Assembly (NCBI RefSeq): GCF_034931365.1
Contig: NZ_JAYGII010000015.1
Span: 1-64,000, forward strand
DNA: 64,000 nt
Source of the DNA: Natronospira elongata
GTDB lineage: Bacteria; Pseudomonadota; Gammaproteobacteria; Natronospirales; Natronospiraceae
Direction of reading: 5' to 3'
The notes under the pieces are model-generated. The model was given only the letters and a program-made list of their open reading frames with translations. It was not told the DNA's origin and did no database searches. Positions within the stretch are counted from its first letter, which is position 1. Each line of letters starts with the position of its first letter. The position numbers and the translations under genes are program-made. This document shows, piece by piece, positions 23,850 to 33,469 of the stretch.

Positions 23850-25805
23850 ATGGCTAACGGCAACGACGAGCTCTATCCGGTACCGACGGAGATCGCTTCC
23901 AGGGCACATCTGGACAAGGCGGGGTACGAGGCCATGTATCGCCGCTCCATTGAAAACCCAGAGGCCTTCTGGGCCGAACAGGCCGAGCGATTCATCCACT
24001 GGTTCCGCCCCTGGGATCGCGTCATGGACTGGGACTTCAAGGAACCGCGAATCCGCTGGTTCGAAGGGGCCGAGCTCAACGTCAGCTACAACTGCATCGA
24101 CCGTCACCTGGAAACACGCGGCGATAAGACCGCCATCATCTGGGAAGGTGATGAACCGGGTGACACCCGCCGCTTCAGCTACCGCGAACTCCATGAAGCA
24201 GTATGCCGCCTCGCCAATGGCCTGCGAGCCCGGGGGGTCCGGCGGGGCGATAGGGTTTGCATCTACATGCCCATGGTCCCCGAGGCCGCCATCGCCATGC
24301 TCGCCTGTACCCGCATCGGCGCCATTCACTCCGTTGTCTTCGGCGGCTTCTCACCCCACGCCCTGCGTGACCGGATTCTGGACGCCGACTGCAAACTGGT
24401 GATCACCGCCGACCAGGGTGTTCGCGGTGGCAAGATTGTCCCCCTCAAGGAAAACACCGACAAGGCAGTCACCGAATGTCCCGGCGTGGAAACCGTGGTG
24501 GTATTGCGCCGCACCGGCGCAGAGGTGCCCTCCAGTCCTGATCGAGACATTGACTACCATGAGCTGGTCGAAGACATGGAGCCCCACTGCGAAGCGGAAC
24601 CCATGGACGCCGAGGACCCCCTGTTCATCCTTTATACATCCGGCAGCACCGGCAAGCCCAAGGGGGTACTGCACAGCACGGGCGGCTACATTCTCCAGGC
24701 CGCCATGACCCATCACTATGTCTTTGATTATCACGAAGAGGATATCTATTGGTGTACCGCCGATGTGGGCTGGGTCACGGGGCATAGCTATATTGTCTAC
24801 GGCCCATTGGCCAATGGCGCAACCACCCTCATGTTCGAAGGCGTGCCGACCTATCCGGATGCCAGCAGACACTGGGACATTGTCGACCGCCACCAGGTGA
24901 ACATTTACTACACCGCCCCCACCGCCATCCGTGCACTGATGCGTGCCGGCAATGAGCCTGTCCAGCAGTACAGCCGCAAGAGCCTGCGCATTTTGGGAAC
25001 GGTGGGGGAACCCATCAACCCGGAAGCCTGGAACTGGTATCACCAGGTGGTGGGCGATGGTCGCTGCCCGGTGGTGGATACCTGGTGGCAGACCGAGACG
25101 GGCGCCATCATGATCGCGCCGCTGCCAGGTGCCACGGATCTCAAACCCGGCTCCGCCACCCGGCCCTTTTTCGGCGTCCAGCCAGCATTGATGGATGCCG
25201 ATGGAAGAGAGCTGGAGGGAGAAGCCGCCGGCAATCTGGTCATCAAGGGCAGTTGGCCAAGCCAGATGCGGACGGTCTACGGAGACCATGAGCGCTTCGC
25301 TCAGACCTATTTCAGCGCCTACCCCGGCCTATATTTCACCGGCGATGGTGCCCGCCGGGACGCCGACGGCTACTGGTGGATTACCGGACGGGTTGACGAT
25401 GTCCTCAATATTTCCGGTCATCGCCTGGGTACGGCGGAAGTGGAAAGCGCCCTGGTGCTTCACCCTGCTGTGGCCGAAGCGGCCGTGGTGGGCTACCCCC
25501 ATGACGTCAAGGGCCAGGGCATCTATGCCTACGTCACCCTGATGGCAGGCAAGGAAGGCAGCGACGAGCTCAGTGATGAATTGATGGATCTGGTGCGCGA
25601 CGAGATTGGCGCCATTGCCCGGCCGGATATCATTCAGTGGGCACCGGGTCTGCCCAAGACCCGCTCGGGCAAGATCATGCGCCGCATTCTGCGCAAGATC
25701 GCGGCCGATGAGCTTGATACACTGGGTGATACCAGCACCCTGGCCGACCCCGGTGTGGTGGACAATCTCATCGACAATCGAATCAAGCCCGACAGTGGCG
25801 GCTGA
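23850..25805 (+). CDS. acs: Acetyl-CoA synthetase (acetate-CoA ligase)
   Basis: A 651-residue AMP-forming enzyme that turns acetate, ATP and CoA into acetyl-CoA. It has the usual Acs length and motifs: the P-loop-like 'YTSGSTGKPKGVLH', 'TWWQTETGAIM' at the acetate pocket, and the acetylatable Lys608 in 'PKTRSGKIMRR', the site silenced by protein acetyltransferases in relatives. The ATG at 23850 has GGAG 6 bases upstream. It stands next to the repeat-rich gap and is followed after 20 bases by yheT on the same strand. Confidence 0.95.
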   Translation: MANGNDELYPVPTEIASRAHLDKAGYEAMYRRSIENPEAFWAEQAERFIHWFRPWDRVMDWDFKEPRIRWFEGAELNVSYNCIDRHLETRGDKTAIIWEGDEPGDTRRFSYRELHEAVCRLANGLRARGVRRGDRVCIYMPMVPEAAIAMLACTRIGAIHSVVFGGFSPHALRDRILDADCKLVITADQGVRGGKIVPLKENTDKAVTECPGVETVVVLRRTGAEVPSSPDRDIDYHELVEDMEPHCEAEPMDAEDPLFILYTSGSTGKPKGVLHSTGGYILQAAMTHHYVFDYHEEDIYWCTADVGWVTGHSYIVYGPLANGATTLMFEGVPTYPDASRHWDIVDRHQVNIYYTAPTAIRALMRAGNEPVQQYSRKSLRILGTVGEPINPEAWNWYHQVVGDGRCPVVDTWWQTETGAIMIAPLPGATDLKPGSATRPFFGVQPALMDADGRELEGEAAGNLVIKGSWPSQMRTVYGDHERFAQTYFSAYPGLYFTGDGARRDADGYWWITGRVDDVLNISGHRLGTAEVESALVLHPAVAEAAVVGYPHDVKGQGIYAYVTLMAGKEGSDELSDELMDLVRDEIGAIARPDIIQWAPGLPKTRSGKIMRRILRKIAADELDTLGDTSTLADPGVVDNLIDNRIKPDSGG

Positions 25806-25825
25806 TTGAATCAGGGGGACATGAC

Positions 25826-26797
25826 GTGATCAAGGCCAGCCGCTTTCGGCCTGCCTGGTGGGCCCGCAATGCCCATGCGCAGACGATCTACCAGAATCTC
25901 CTCCGGCCCTATCCCCGCGTTGACACACGGCGCGAGCGAATCACGCTGGCAGACGGCGATTTTCTCGACCTGGATTGGGCCGGCCCGGACCACGGGCCGA
26001 TGGTCATTCTTATCCATGGTCTCGAGGGCTCACTACAGTCCAAATATATCGCCGGCCAACTTCGGGCATTGGTGAATGCCGGCCTCCGCGGCGTGGTGAT
26101 GCATCTTCGGGGCTGCAGCGAAGAGGCAAACCGTCTGCGGCGCGGCTACCACTCCGGCGCCAGCGAAGACCTGGAAGCGGTGGTCTCTCATGTGGAAAAG
26201 CACTGCCCCGGCGTCTCCCTGGCCGCCGTGGGTTACAGCCTGGGCGGGAATTTGCTGCTCAAATGGCTAGGGGAGCGTGGCGCTGATTGCCCCCTGACAA
26301 CGGCAGTAGCCGTGTCAGTGCCTTTCCGCCTCTCCCAGTGCGCCCATGCCATTCGACAGGGCAGCTCCCGGGTCTACAACGCATTCCTGATGCGGCGTAT
26401 GAAGGCCAGTTACCGGGCCAAGTTCTCCCGACGTGATGATGCGCCCTTCCCCCTTGACGCCCTGGATGGTTTGAAAAGCTTTCATGATTTCGACAATGCC
26501 ATCACCGCGCCCCTGCACGGTTTCGACAATGCCGAGGATTATTATCAGCGCAGCAGCAGCATTGCCTTCCTGACTCGCATCCAATGCCCTACCCTGATTC
26601 TTCATGCCCTGGATGATCCCTTCATGCGCCCTGATATCGTCCCGAGCGAGCGGGAGATATCAGACCATGTGGAAGTGGAGATCAGCCCCCGGGGCGGCCA
26701 TGTGGGCTTCGTTACCGGTCGCTGGCCCTGGCGGCCACGCTGGTGGCTGGAAGAGCGGGTAACCGGGCATTTGATTACGGCGTTTGAAATCAGCTAG
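25826..26797 (+). CDS. yheT: YheT family alpha/beta hydrolase
   Basis: A 323-residue alpha/beta-hydrolase of the YheT/ABHD1-3 family. Seen are 'MVILIHGLEGSLQSKYI' (oxyanion region), the nucleophile Ser in 'GYSLGGN', Asp in 'HALDDPF' and His in 'GGHVGFV'. The family includes esterases of unknown physiological substrate. The start is a GTG at 25826 preceded by AGGGGGA; the ATG at 25821 is out of frame. It follows acs closely and ends at a shared terminator facing pnp. Confidence 0.85.
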   Translation: MIKASRFRPAWWARNAHAQTIYQNLLRPYPRVDTRRERITLADGDFLDLDWAGPDHGPMVILIHGLEGSLQSKYIAGQLRALVNAGLRGVVMHLRGCSEEANRLRRGYHSGASEDLEAVVSHVEKHCPGVSLAAVGYSLGGNLLLKWLGERGADCPLTTAVAVSVPFRLSQCAHAIRQGSSRVYNAFLMRRMKASYRAKFSRRDDAPFPLDALDGLKSFHDFDNAITAPLHGFDNAEDYYQRSSSIAFLTRIQCPTLILHALDDPFMRPDIVPSEREISDHVEVEISPRGGHVGFVTGRWPWRPRWWLEERVTGHLITAFEIS

Positions 26798-26804
26798 CAC
26801 AAAA

Positions 26805-26838
26805 AAACCGCCCCGGACAAAGCCGGGGCGGTTTCAGC
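26805..26838. terminator. Bidirectional rho-independent terminator
   Basis: Arms 26805-26816 and 26823-26834 (core CCGCCCCGG / CCGGGGCGG) with A7 before and T3 after. On the minus strand it gives pnp a strong 12-bp stem with seven T's; on the plus strand it ends acs-yheT. Confidence 0.88.
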
Positions 26839-26857
26839 TTCGATCCATGCAGTTGGA

Positions 26858-28951
26858 TCAGGCGGCGTCGACCGCCTTCATGCTCAGGCGTACCTTGCCG
26901 GAGCGATCCACTTCCAGAACCTTGACCTTCACCACATCACCTTCCTGGACCACGTCCGACACCTTCTCCACTCGCTCTTCCGCGAGCTGGGAGATGTGCA
27001 CCAGACCGTCCTTGCCAGGCAGGATGGTGACAAAGGCACCGAAGTCCATGATGCGGGCAACCTTGCCTTCGTAGATCTTGCCCACTTCCACTTCGGCCGT
27101 GATGTCTTCGATCATCTTCTTGGCGGCTTCACCGGCAGCGCGGTCCACCGAAGCGATCTTGATGGTGCCATCGTCGGCAATATCGACATTGGCACCCGTC
27201 TCTTCGGTAATGCTGCGGATGGTGGCGCCACCCTTGCCGATCACATCGCGGATCTTGTCCGTATGGACCTTCATGGTCAGGATGCGGGGCGCCCAATCGG
27301 ACATTTCTTCACGGGGCTTGGAGATGACCTTGTTCATCTCGCCAAGGATGTGCAGACGCCCATCCTTGGCCTGAGCCAAGGCATCTTCCATGATTTCCCG
27401 ATCAATACCCTCGATCTTGATGTCCATCTGCAGAGCAGTGACACCCGCTTCGGTACCGGCAACCTTGAAGTCCATGTCACCCAGGTGATCCTCGTCACCC
27501 AGGATATCGGTCAGAACCGCATGGCCGGCATCTTCCTTGATCAGGCCCATGGCCACACCGGCCACCGGGGCCTTGATGGGCACACCGGCATCCATCAGGG
27601 ACAGACTGGTGCCGCACACGGAAGCCATGGAGCTGGAGCCGTTGGATTCGGTGATTTCGGAGACCACACGAATCACATAGGGGTACTCGTCCATGTCCGG
27701 CATCACGGCCTGAACACCGCGCTTGGCGAGCTTGCCGTGACCAATCTCACGCCGCTTGGGGCCGCCCATGAAGCCGGTCTCACCCACACAGTAAGGCGGG
27801 AAGTTGTAATGCAGCATGAAGGGCTGCTTGTGCTCACCCTCAATGGCATCAATGATCTGTGCATCGCGACCGGTACCCAGAGTGGTGACCACCATGGCCT
27901 GGGTTTCACCGCGGGTGAAGATGGCGGAACCGTGAGTCCGGGGCAGATCGCCAACGGTCACGTTGATGGGACGCACCGTACGGGTATCACGGCCATCAAT
28001 GCGCTTCTCGCCGGCAATGATGCGACCACGGACAATCTTCTTCTCCAGATTGCCCACTGCCGACTTGACCTCACCCTCGGACCACTTGGGTTCATCCTCG
28101 CCTTCCGGAACCAGAGCGGCCACGGCCTTGGCGCGAATTTCACTCAAACGCTCGTTGCGTTCCTGCTTGTCGGCAATTTGATAGGCACCGTCCAGATCGG
28201 CATGAACCAGCTCTTCCACCTTGCCAGCCAGTTCGGTGTCCTCAGCCTCCGGCTCCCATTCCCAACGGGGCTTGCCGGCTTCATCGGCCAGTTCCCGAAT
28301 AGCCTGGATGGCCGTTTGCATCTGCTCGTGACCATGAAGCACCGCACCCAGCATGACTTCCTCGGACAGCTCCTTCGCTTCCGACTCCACCATGAGCACG
28401 GCCTTATCGGTACCGGCCACCATCAGGTCCAGGTCGGATTCTTCCAGCTCGCTGGCATTGGGGTTGAGCAGGTACTCGCCGTCGCGGTAACCCACACGGG
28501 CAGCCCCGATGGGCCCGTTGAAGGGAATGCCGGAGAGCATCAGGGCGGCAGAGGTGCCGAGCATTGCCGGCACATCCGGATCCACTTCGGGATTCACGGA
28601 GATCACCGTGGCAATGACCTGAACCTCATTCATGAAGCCCTTGGGAAACAGCGGGCGAATGGGACGGTCAATCAGGCGCGAAGTCAGTGTTTCCTTCTCG
28701 CTGGGACGACCTTCCCGCTTGAAAAAACCGCCGGGGATACGGCCGGCGGCATAAGTGCGTTCCTGGTAGTTGACGGTGAGGGGGAAGAAGGGACGACCGG
28801 GATCGGCTTCCTTCTGGCCCACGGCGGTCACGAGGACCACCGTTTCGGACATGTTGACCAGCACCGCGCCATCCGCTTGGCGGGCAAGGCGGCCGGTTTC
28901 CATGGTCACCGCATGACCACCGTAATTGAATGTTTTGCTGATTGCTTTCAC
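26858..28951 (-). CDS. pnp: Polyribonucleotide nucleotidyltransferase (PNPase)
   Basis: A 697-residue phosphorolytic 3'-5' exoribonuclease of the degradosome. Two RNase PH domains are joined by a helical domain, with catalytic-core residues in 'DILGDEDHLGDMDFKVAGT' of the second domain. A KH domain ('IRDVIGKGGATIRSITEETG') and an S1 domain ('GKIYEGKVARIMDFGAFV') follow. Length and order are standard. It is the last gene of the metY-to-pnp operon, 25 bases after rpsO as in E. coli, and ends at a strong terminator. In E. coli pnp autoregulates through its leader; such a leader cannot be judged here. Confidence 0.96.
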   Translation of the reverse strand: MKAISKTFNYGGHAVTMETGRLARQADGAVLVNMSETVVLVTAVGQKEADPGRPFFPLTVNYQERTYAAGRIPGGFFKREGRPSEKETLTSRLIDRPIRPLFPKGFMNEVQVIATVISVNPEVDPDVPAMLGTSAALMLSGIPFNGPIGAARVGYRDGEYLLNPNASELEESDLDLMVAGTDKAVLMVESEAKELSEEVMLGAVLHGHEQMQTAIQAIRELADEAGKPRWEWEPEAEDTELAGKVEELVHADLDGAYQIADKQERNERLSEIRAKAVAALVPEGEDEPKWSEGEVKSAVGNLEKKIVRGRIIAGEKRIDGRDTRTVRPINVTVGDLPRTHGSAIFTRGETQAMVVTTLGTGRDAQIIDAIEGEHKQPFMLHYNFPPYCVGETGFMGGPKRREIGHGKLAKRGVQAVMPDMDEYPYVIRVVSEITESNGSSSMASVCGTSLSLMDAGVPIKAPVAGVAMGLIKEDAGHAVLTDILGDEDHLGDMDFKVAGTEAGVTALQMDIKIEGIDREIMEDALAQAKDGRLHILGEMNKVISKPREEMSDWAPRILTMKVHTDKIRDVIGKGGATIRSITEETGANVDIADDGTIKIASVDRAAGEAAKKMIEDITAEVEVGKIYEGKVARIMDFGAFVTILPGKDGLVHISQLAEERVEKVSDVVQEGDVVKVKVLEVDRSGKVRLSMKAVDAA

Positions 28952-28976
28952 GATAATTTAACCCGTTGCCTGTAGT

Positions 28977-29246
28977 TCAGCGACGCAGATTCAGGCGCTT
29001 GATGAGGTCCTGATAGCGACTGCGATCCTTCCGCTTGAGATAATCCAGCAGCTTGCGGCGCTGATTCACCATGCGCAGCAGACCACGACGAGAATGATGG
29101 TCGTGCTTGTGCTGGGAAAAATGTTCGGTAAGCTCATTGATTCGAGTGGTCAGCAGCGCGACCTGCACTTCCGGGGAACCGGTGTCTTTCTCGTCGCGGG
29201 CATATTCACGGACCACTTCCTGCTTCTTTTCTGCACTCAGAGACAT
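28977..29246 (-). CDS. rpsO: 30S ribosomal protein S15
   Basis: An 89-residue S15, which binds 16S rRNA in the platform of the small subunit. The sequence begins 'MSLSAEKKQEVV' and contains the conserved 'DTGSPEVQVALLT' and 'HHSRRGLLRMVNQRRKLLDY' RNA-binding helices. The start at 29246 gives the standard length. An AGGAG lies about 11 bases upstream. It is preceded by a 201-base gap from truB with a likely promoter and followed closely by pnp. Confidence 0.96.
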   Translation of the reverse strand: MSLSAEKKQEVVREYARDEKDTGSPEVQVALLTTRINELTEHFSQHKHDHHSRRGLLRMVNQRRKLLDYLKRKDRSRYQDLIKRLNLRR

Positions 29247-29385
29247 TGCCTGTTTAACTCCTGATTTACTTTGCGTTGCGCAAAGGGTTTCTGAATCCCG
29301 GTTCGGGCACATCCCGAAACCGCATTCACTACCCGGACCCCGCAGTGGCTGTCACGCCCACCGCCTGGGCCGTCCCAAGCCGCCT

Positions 29386-29415
29386 ATTCTACGCCCGCGG
29401 CCCCTGGCGTCACAA
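29386..29415 (-). promoter_or_regulatory. Candidate internal promoter for rpsO-pnp
   Basis: TTGTGA (29410-29415) and TAGAAT (29386-29391) are 18 bp apart on the minus strand, about 140 bases before rpsO. E. coli also has an rpsO promoter in this position, between truB and rpsO. The rest of the leader is GC-rich; an S15-binding pseudoknot could not be verified by eye. Confidence 0.5.
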
Positions 29416-29447
29416 GGGACGGCGCCCAGGCGCCGCCCCGAATCCTA

Positions 29448-30365
29448 TCAACCGGTGTGAAGCAGGCGCTTCGGCGCCACCCGGCCATCATCCAGGATCT
29501 CGCCAATACCGAGAAATCCCCGATCTTCCGCATAAACGCGGACCCGACCGGCCACCGGCGCTCCGGCCACCTGAACCGCCTGCCCCTGGCGGAAATACCA
29601 ATCCATGTCGGCACTCAGATTCACCGACTCCCACCCTGCCAGGGCAGTATCCGCCGGCTGCAGCAGGGCATCCAGGGCTTCCTGGCCCTGCTCGGCGGCC
29701 TCTTCCACCGCCTCCAGGCTGACCAGCTCGTCTTCAGAGTAGGGCCCGGCGCCAACCCGTCGCAGGCGACTCACATGGCCCACCGTGCCAAGCGCCGCGG
29801 CGATATCTTCCGCCAGGACGCGAATGTAGGTGCCCTTGCTGCACTGGGCCCGCAGGCTCAGCACCGGCGGATTGATCGCCAGGCAGCTCAGCGCGTGGAT
29901 GGTGACCCGACGCGGCTCACGCTCCACCTCGACCCCTTCGCGGGCCAGGCGATAGAGGCGTTCACCCTTGTGCTTGAGAGCGGAATACATGGGCGGGATC
30001 TGTTCGATGTCGCCGCGAAAATCAGCCAGGACGCTTTCCAACCGCGCTTCATCCAGAGTCGGCACCTCGGCTGATTCCACCACCTCGCCCTCGGCATCGC
30101 CGGTGCTGGTGCGAGTTCCCAGCTGACAGTCGAACTCATAGGTCTTGTCCGCATCCAGTAGAAACGCAGACAACTTGGTGGCCTCTCCCAGGCACAGGGG
30201 CAAGACACCGCTGGCAAGGGGGTCCAGGCTGCCGGTATGGCCCGCCTTGCGGGCATCGAACAACCGTCGGACCCGCTGCAGGGCCTGGTTGGAACTCATT
30301 CCCAGCGGCTTATCCAGGGGCAGTACGCCATGAACGTCCCGCCCGCGCTTGCGACTACGACCCAC
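29448..30365 (-). CDS. truB: tRNA pseudouridine(55) synthase TruB
   Basis: A 305-residue enzyme that makes the universal pseudouridine 55 in the tRNA T-loop. The catalytic Asp is in 'GHTGSLDPLASG', with 'MYSALKHKGERLY' and 'CSKGTYIRVLAEDI' following. The start is placed at the GTG at 30365, since the product then begins MGRSRKRGRDVHGV, closely matching the known E. coli N-terminus. GAGG lies about 6 bases upstream. It overlaps the end of rbfA by 11 bases. The ATG at 30386 is the alternative but has no properly spaced ribosome-binding site. Confidence 0.94.
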   Translation of the reverse strand: MGRSRKRGRDVHGVLPLDKPLGMSSNQALQRVRRLFDARKAGHTGSLDPLASGVLPLCLGEATKLSAFLLDADKTYEFDCQLGTRTSTGDAEGEVVESAEVPTLDEARLESVLADFRGDIEQIPPMYSALKHKGERLYRLAREGVEVEREPRRVTIHALSCLAINPPVLSLRAQCSKGTYIRVLAEDIAAALGTVGHVSRLRRVGAGPYSEDELVSLEAVEEAAEQGQEALDALLQPADTALAGWESVNLSADMDWYFRQGQAVQVAGAPVAGRVRVYAEDRGFLGIGEILDDGRVAPKRLLHTG

Positions 30366-30750
30366 GCTCGTCCTCGTCCTCGTCATCTCCACGCCGACGG
30401 CGATCACTTTCCACAGCCTGGTCAATCAGGGAACTGAGTTCCGAACCCCGCTCCAGACTGTCGTCATGCTTGAAGAACAACTCGGGTGAGCGACGGATAT
30501 ACATGGTCCGGCCAAGACGGGCACGCAATGGCTTGCGTGCGGCGTCCAGGCTTTCCACCAGGTCTTCCGGCGGATCGCCCAGGAAATCCACCCAAACATT
30601 GGCGCGGGAAAGATCCCTGGCCACTTCCACATCCGTGACGGTAACCTGCCAGGCAGCGTCATGATCCACTTCCTCACGGATGATCAGACTCAGCCGCCGC
30701 TTCATTTCCTCGGCCAGCTTGCGCTGCCTGGCACTCGTCGGTTCCTTCAC
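30355..30750 (-). CDS. rbfA: Ribosome-binding factor A
   Basis: A 131-residue 30S maturation factor with a KH-like fold, needed for 5' end processing of 16S rRNA and cold growth. It has 'VTDVEVARDLSRANVWV' and the family's 'LRARLGRTMYIRRSPELFF' segment. The C-terminus is a short acidic tail ('DDEDEDERGS'). It starts 10 bases after infB and overlaps truB, as usual in the nusA operon. Confidence 0.95.
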   Translation of the reverse strand: MKEPTSARQRKLAEEMKRRLSLIIREEVDHDAAWQVTVTDVEVARDLSRANVWVDFLGDPPEDLVESLDAARKPLRARLGRTMYIRRSPELFFKHDDSLERGSELSSLIDQAVESDRRRRGDDEDEDERGS

Positions 30751-30760
30751 TTCAGGCTCC

Positions 30761-33373
30761 TTACAGCGTCCGCTGAACTTCGTGACGCTCGTAACATTCG
30801 ATCTGGTCGCCGGCCTTCACGTCGTTGTAATCCCGCACACCGATACCGCACTCGGTCCCGGAGCGGACTTCATTGACGTCGTCCTTGTAGCGCCGCAGGG
30901 ATTCCAGTTCACCCTCGTAGATCACCACGTTGTCACGCAGGACACGGATCGGGTTGTGGCGACGCACCGCGCCATCCACCACCAGACAGCCGGCAATATT
31001 GCCGAACTTGGGCGAGCGGAACACATCCTTGACCTCTGCGAGGCCCACGATCTCTTCCCGAAGCTCCGGCGACAACATGCCGGACAGGGCCGCCTTGACG
31101 TCGTCAATGGCTTCGTAAATGACGCTGTAGTAACGCAGGTCCACGCCGGTCTCGCTCACCTGCCGCTTAGCAGAGGCATCGGCACGAACATTGAAACCGA
31201 TGATGACCGCATCGGAAGCCGCTGCGAGGTTGACATCGGATTCGGTGATGCCGCCCACGGCGCTGGACACGATCTTGACCTTGACCTCGTCGGTGGAGAT
31301 CTTCTGCAGGGATTCGGAAAGCGCTTCGGCACTGCCTTGCACATCCGCCTTGATGAGCACATTGAGGATGCCCACATCGGCGCCCTCGCCCATCTGCTGG
31401 AACATCTCGTCCAGTTTGGCCGCCTGCTGCTTGGCCAGCTTGGCATCCCGTTCCTTGCTCTGGCGGAACGCCGCCACTTCACGGGCCTTGCGTTCGTCTT
31501 CAACCACCACGACGTCATCACCGGCCTCGGGGGTACCGGACAGACCCAGGACCTCCACCGGGATGGAGGGACCGGCTTCCTTCACCTGTTTGCCGGTCTC
31601 GTCAAACATGGCACGAACGCGTCCATATTCCTGACCGGCCAGCAGCACTTCCCCCTGACGCAGGGTGCCATGCTGAACCAGCACCGTCGCCACCGGACCA
31701 CGGCCCTTCTCCAGCTTGGACTCGATGACGATGCCATGGGCCACATTGCTGTCCACGGCCTTGAGCTCCATCAGCTCTGCCTGCAGGGCCAGCGATTCCA
31801 GCAGCTCATCAATCCCCTGGCCGGAATGGGCGGAAACATGAACGAACTGGGTATCACCACCCCAGTCTTCCGGGATCACTTCATGTTGAGCCAGCTCGTT
31901 CTTGACCCGATCAGGATCCGCTTCCGGCTTGTCCATCTTGTTGACGGCAACAACGATCGGGGTGCCAGCTGCCTTGGCGTGCTTGATGGCCTCGATGGTC
32001 TGGGGCATTACGCCATCATCCGCGGCCACCACCAGCACCACGATATCGGTGAGCTTGGCACCACGGGCCCGCATGGCGGTGAAGGCGGCGTGACCGGGTG
32101 TATCAAGGAAGGTCACCATGCCGCTGTCGGTCTGCACATGGTAGGCACCAATGTGCTGGGTAATGCCGCCGGCCTCGCCACTGGCCACCTTGGCCTTGCG
32201 GATATGGTCCAGCAGCGAGGTCTTGCCGTGGTCCACATGGCCCATCACGGTCACCACAGGTGCGCGGGGGATTTCCTGGCCCTCGGTGGGAACTTCCATC
32301 ACCTTGGATTCCAGTTCATCCTCGCGCTGCAGCTTGACCTTGTGACCCAACTCTTCCACCACCAGGGCAGCGGTTTCCTGATCAATGGACTGGTTGATGG
32401 TTGCCATCACACCCATCTTCATCATGACCTTGATCAGCTCATTGGCTTTCACCGCCATCCGCTGGGCGAGATCGCCCACGGTAATGCTCTCGGGCACAAC
32501 CACCTCGCGGACCACGGGGCCGGCCGGCTTTTCAAAGCCATGACGACCACCGGAGGACGATCGGGTCGGGCGGACCTGGCTGCCCCGTTTGCGGCGACCT
32601 TGCTTGTCCCGCGCCACATGCAGTTCCTGACGGCCACCCTTCTTGTCCTTCTTGGGCTTGGCCGCCTTGGCGCGCTGACGTTTTTCGTCCTCTTCTTCCT
32701 GCTTGCGAGCTTCCTGCTCGGCCTTGCGGCGCTCTTCCTCGGCTTGGCGCTCCCGCTCCGCTTCCTCGCGGGCGCGGACATCTGCCTCACTTTCTTCGTC
32801 GGCCGACTTCTCTTCCTCGGCGGTTTCTTCCACCGCCTCGGCTTCCACATCGACACTCTCTTCGGCCTCGGCGGGGGCTCCGGCTTCTTCCACCGTCTCA
32901 GCCTCGGCAGCCTGAGCTTCTTCAGCGGCCTTGCGGGCTTCTTCTTCGGCTTTCTCCTGCGCCTCACGCTCCTGGCGCTCGGCTTCTTCCCGGGCGCGCT
33001 TCTCCTCCTCCAGGCGACGAAGCTCTTCTTCCCGCTTCTTCTGCTCCTGCTCGAGGATATCCTTGCGCTTGACGTAGGTCCGCTTGCGCCGCACTTCCAC
33101 ATTCACGGTCTTGGCACGGCCCTGACCACCGGAGGTGCGCAGTTCGCTACGGGAACGGCGCCGCAGGGTGATCTTGCTTGGCCCCGACTCCTCACTGTCC
33201 GCGGCCTTGCCTCGGCTTTTCTGCAGGTGCGCCAACAGCTCCATCTTCTGATCATCGTTGATGGTGCCTTCAGGGTCGGTCACATCGATGCCCGCATCGC
33301 TGAGTTGGGTCATCAGACGGTCCACCGACACGCCCAGGTTGTTCGCAAATTCTTTAACGGTCACTTCCGCCAT
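30761..33373 (-). CDS. infB: Translation initiation factor IF-2
   Basis: An 870-residue GTPase that brings initiator tRNA to the 30S subunit. Order: an N-terminal IF2 subdomain ('VKEFANNLGVSVDRLM'); a long charged helix rich in Glu, Arg and Ala (about 80-250); a second IF2_N-like segment ('ITVGDLAQRMAVKANELI'); the G domain with 'GHVDHGKTSLLD', 'DTPGHAAF' and 'NKMDKPEA'; then domains II, III and the C-terminal fMet-tRNA-binding domain. It lies between nusA and rbfA. The initiator tRNA it uses is the first gene of the same operon. Confidence 0.96.
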   Translation of the reverse strand: MAEVTVKEFANNLGVSVDRLMTQLSDAGIDVTDPEGTINDDQKMELLAHLQKSRGKAADSEESGPSKITLRRRSRSELRTSGGQGRAKTVNVEVRRKRTYVKRKDILEQEQKKREEELRRLEEEKRAREEAERQEREAQEKAEEEARKAAEEAQAAEAETVEEAGAPAEAEESVDVEAEAVEETAEEEKSADEESEADVRAREEAERERQAEEERRKAEQEARKQEEEDEKRQRAKAAKPKKDKKGGRQELHVARDKQGRRKRGSQVRPTRSSSGGRHGFEKPAGPVVREVVVPESITVGDLAQRMAVKANELIKVMMKMGVMATINQSIDQETAALVVEELGHKVKLQREDELESKVMEVPTEGQEIPRAPVVTVMGHVDHGKTSLLDHIRKAKVASGEAGGITQHIGAYHVQTDSGMVTFLDTPGHAAFTAMRARGAKLTDIVVLVVAADDGVMPQTIEAIKHAKAAGTPIVVAVNKMDKPEADPDRVKNELAQHEVIPEDWGGDTQFVHVSAHSGQGIDELLESLALQAELMELKAVDSNVAHGIVIESKLEKGRGPVATVLVQHGTLRQGEVLLAGQEYGRVRAMFDETGKQVKEAGPSIPVEVLGLSGTPEAGDDVVVVEDERKAREVAAFRQSKERDAKLAKQQAAKLDEMFQQMGEGADVGILNVLIKADVQGSAEALSESLQKISTDEVKVKIVSSAVGGITESDVNLAAASDAVIIGFNVRADASAKRQVSETGVDLRYYSVIYEAIDDVKAALSGMLSPELREEIVGLAEVKDVFRSPKFGNIAGCLVVDGAVRRHNPIRVLRDNVVIYEGELESLRRYKDDVNEVRSGTECGIGVRDYNDVKAGDQIECYERHEVQRTL

Positions 33374-33469
33374 ACGGCAAAGCTCCTCGTCTCAATATCC
33401 GGACCGGTCTGAACCGGTCGCATTCCCCGTCGCTCGAGCGGCGGGATGAGTCAGACTGCCTTCATGGGC

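Noticed and set aside
26996..28975. Plus-strand frame of 659 codons opposite pnp
   Set aside because: It is explained entirely by pnp codon bias on the minus strand.
32700..33060. Repeat-like DNA in infB
   Set aside because: It is the Glu/Arg/Ala-rich charged helix normal for IF-2, not a DNA repeat element.
30680..33412. Plus-strand frame of 910 codons opposite infB
   Set aside because: infB is unmistakable on the other strand. The antisense product is a low-complexity Leu/Gly/His-rich sequence without family features.
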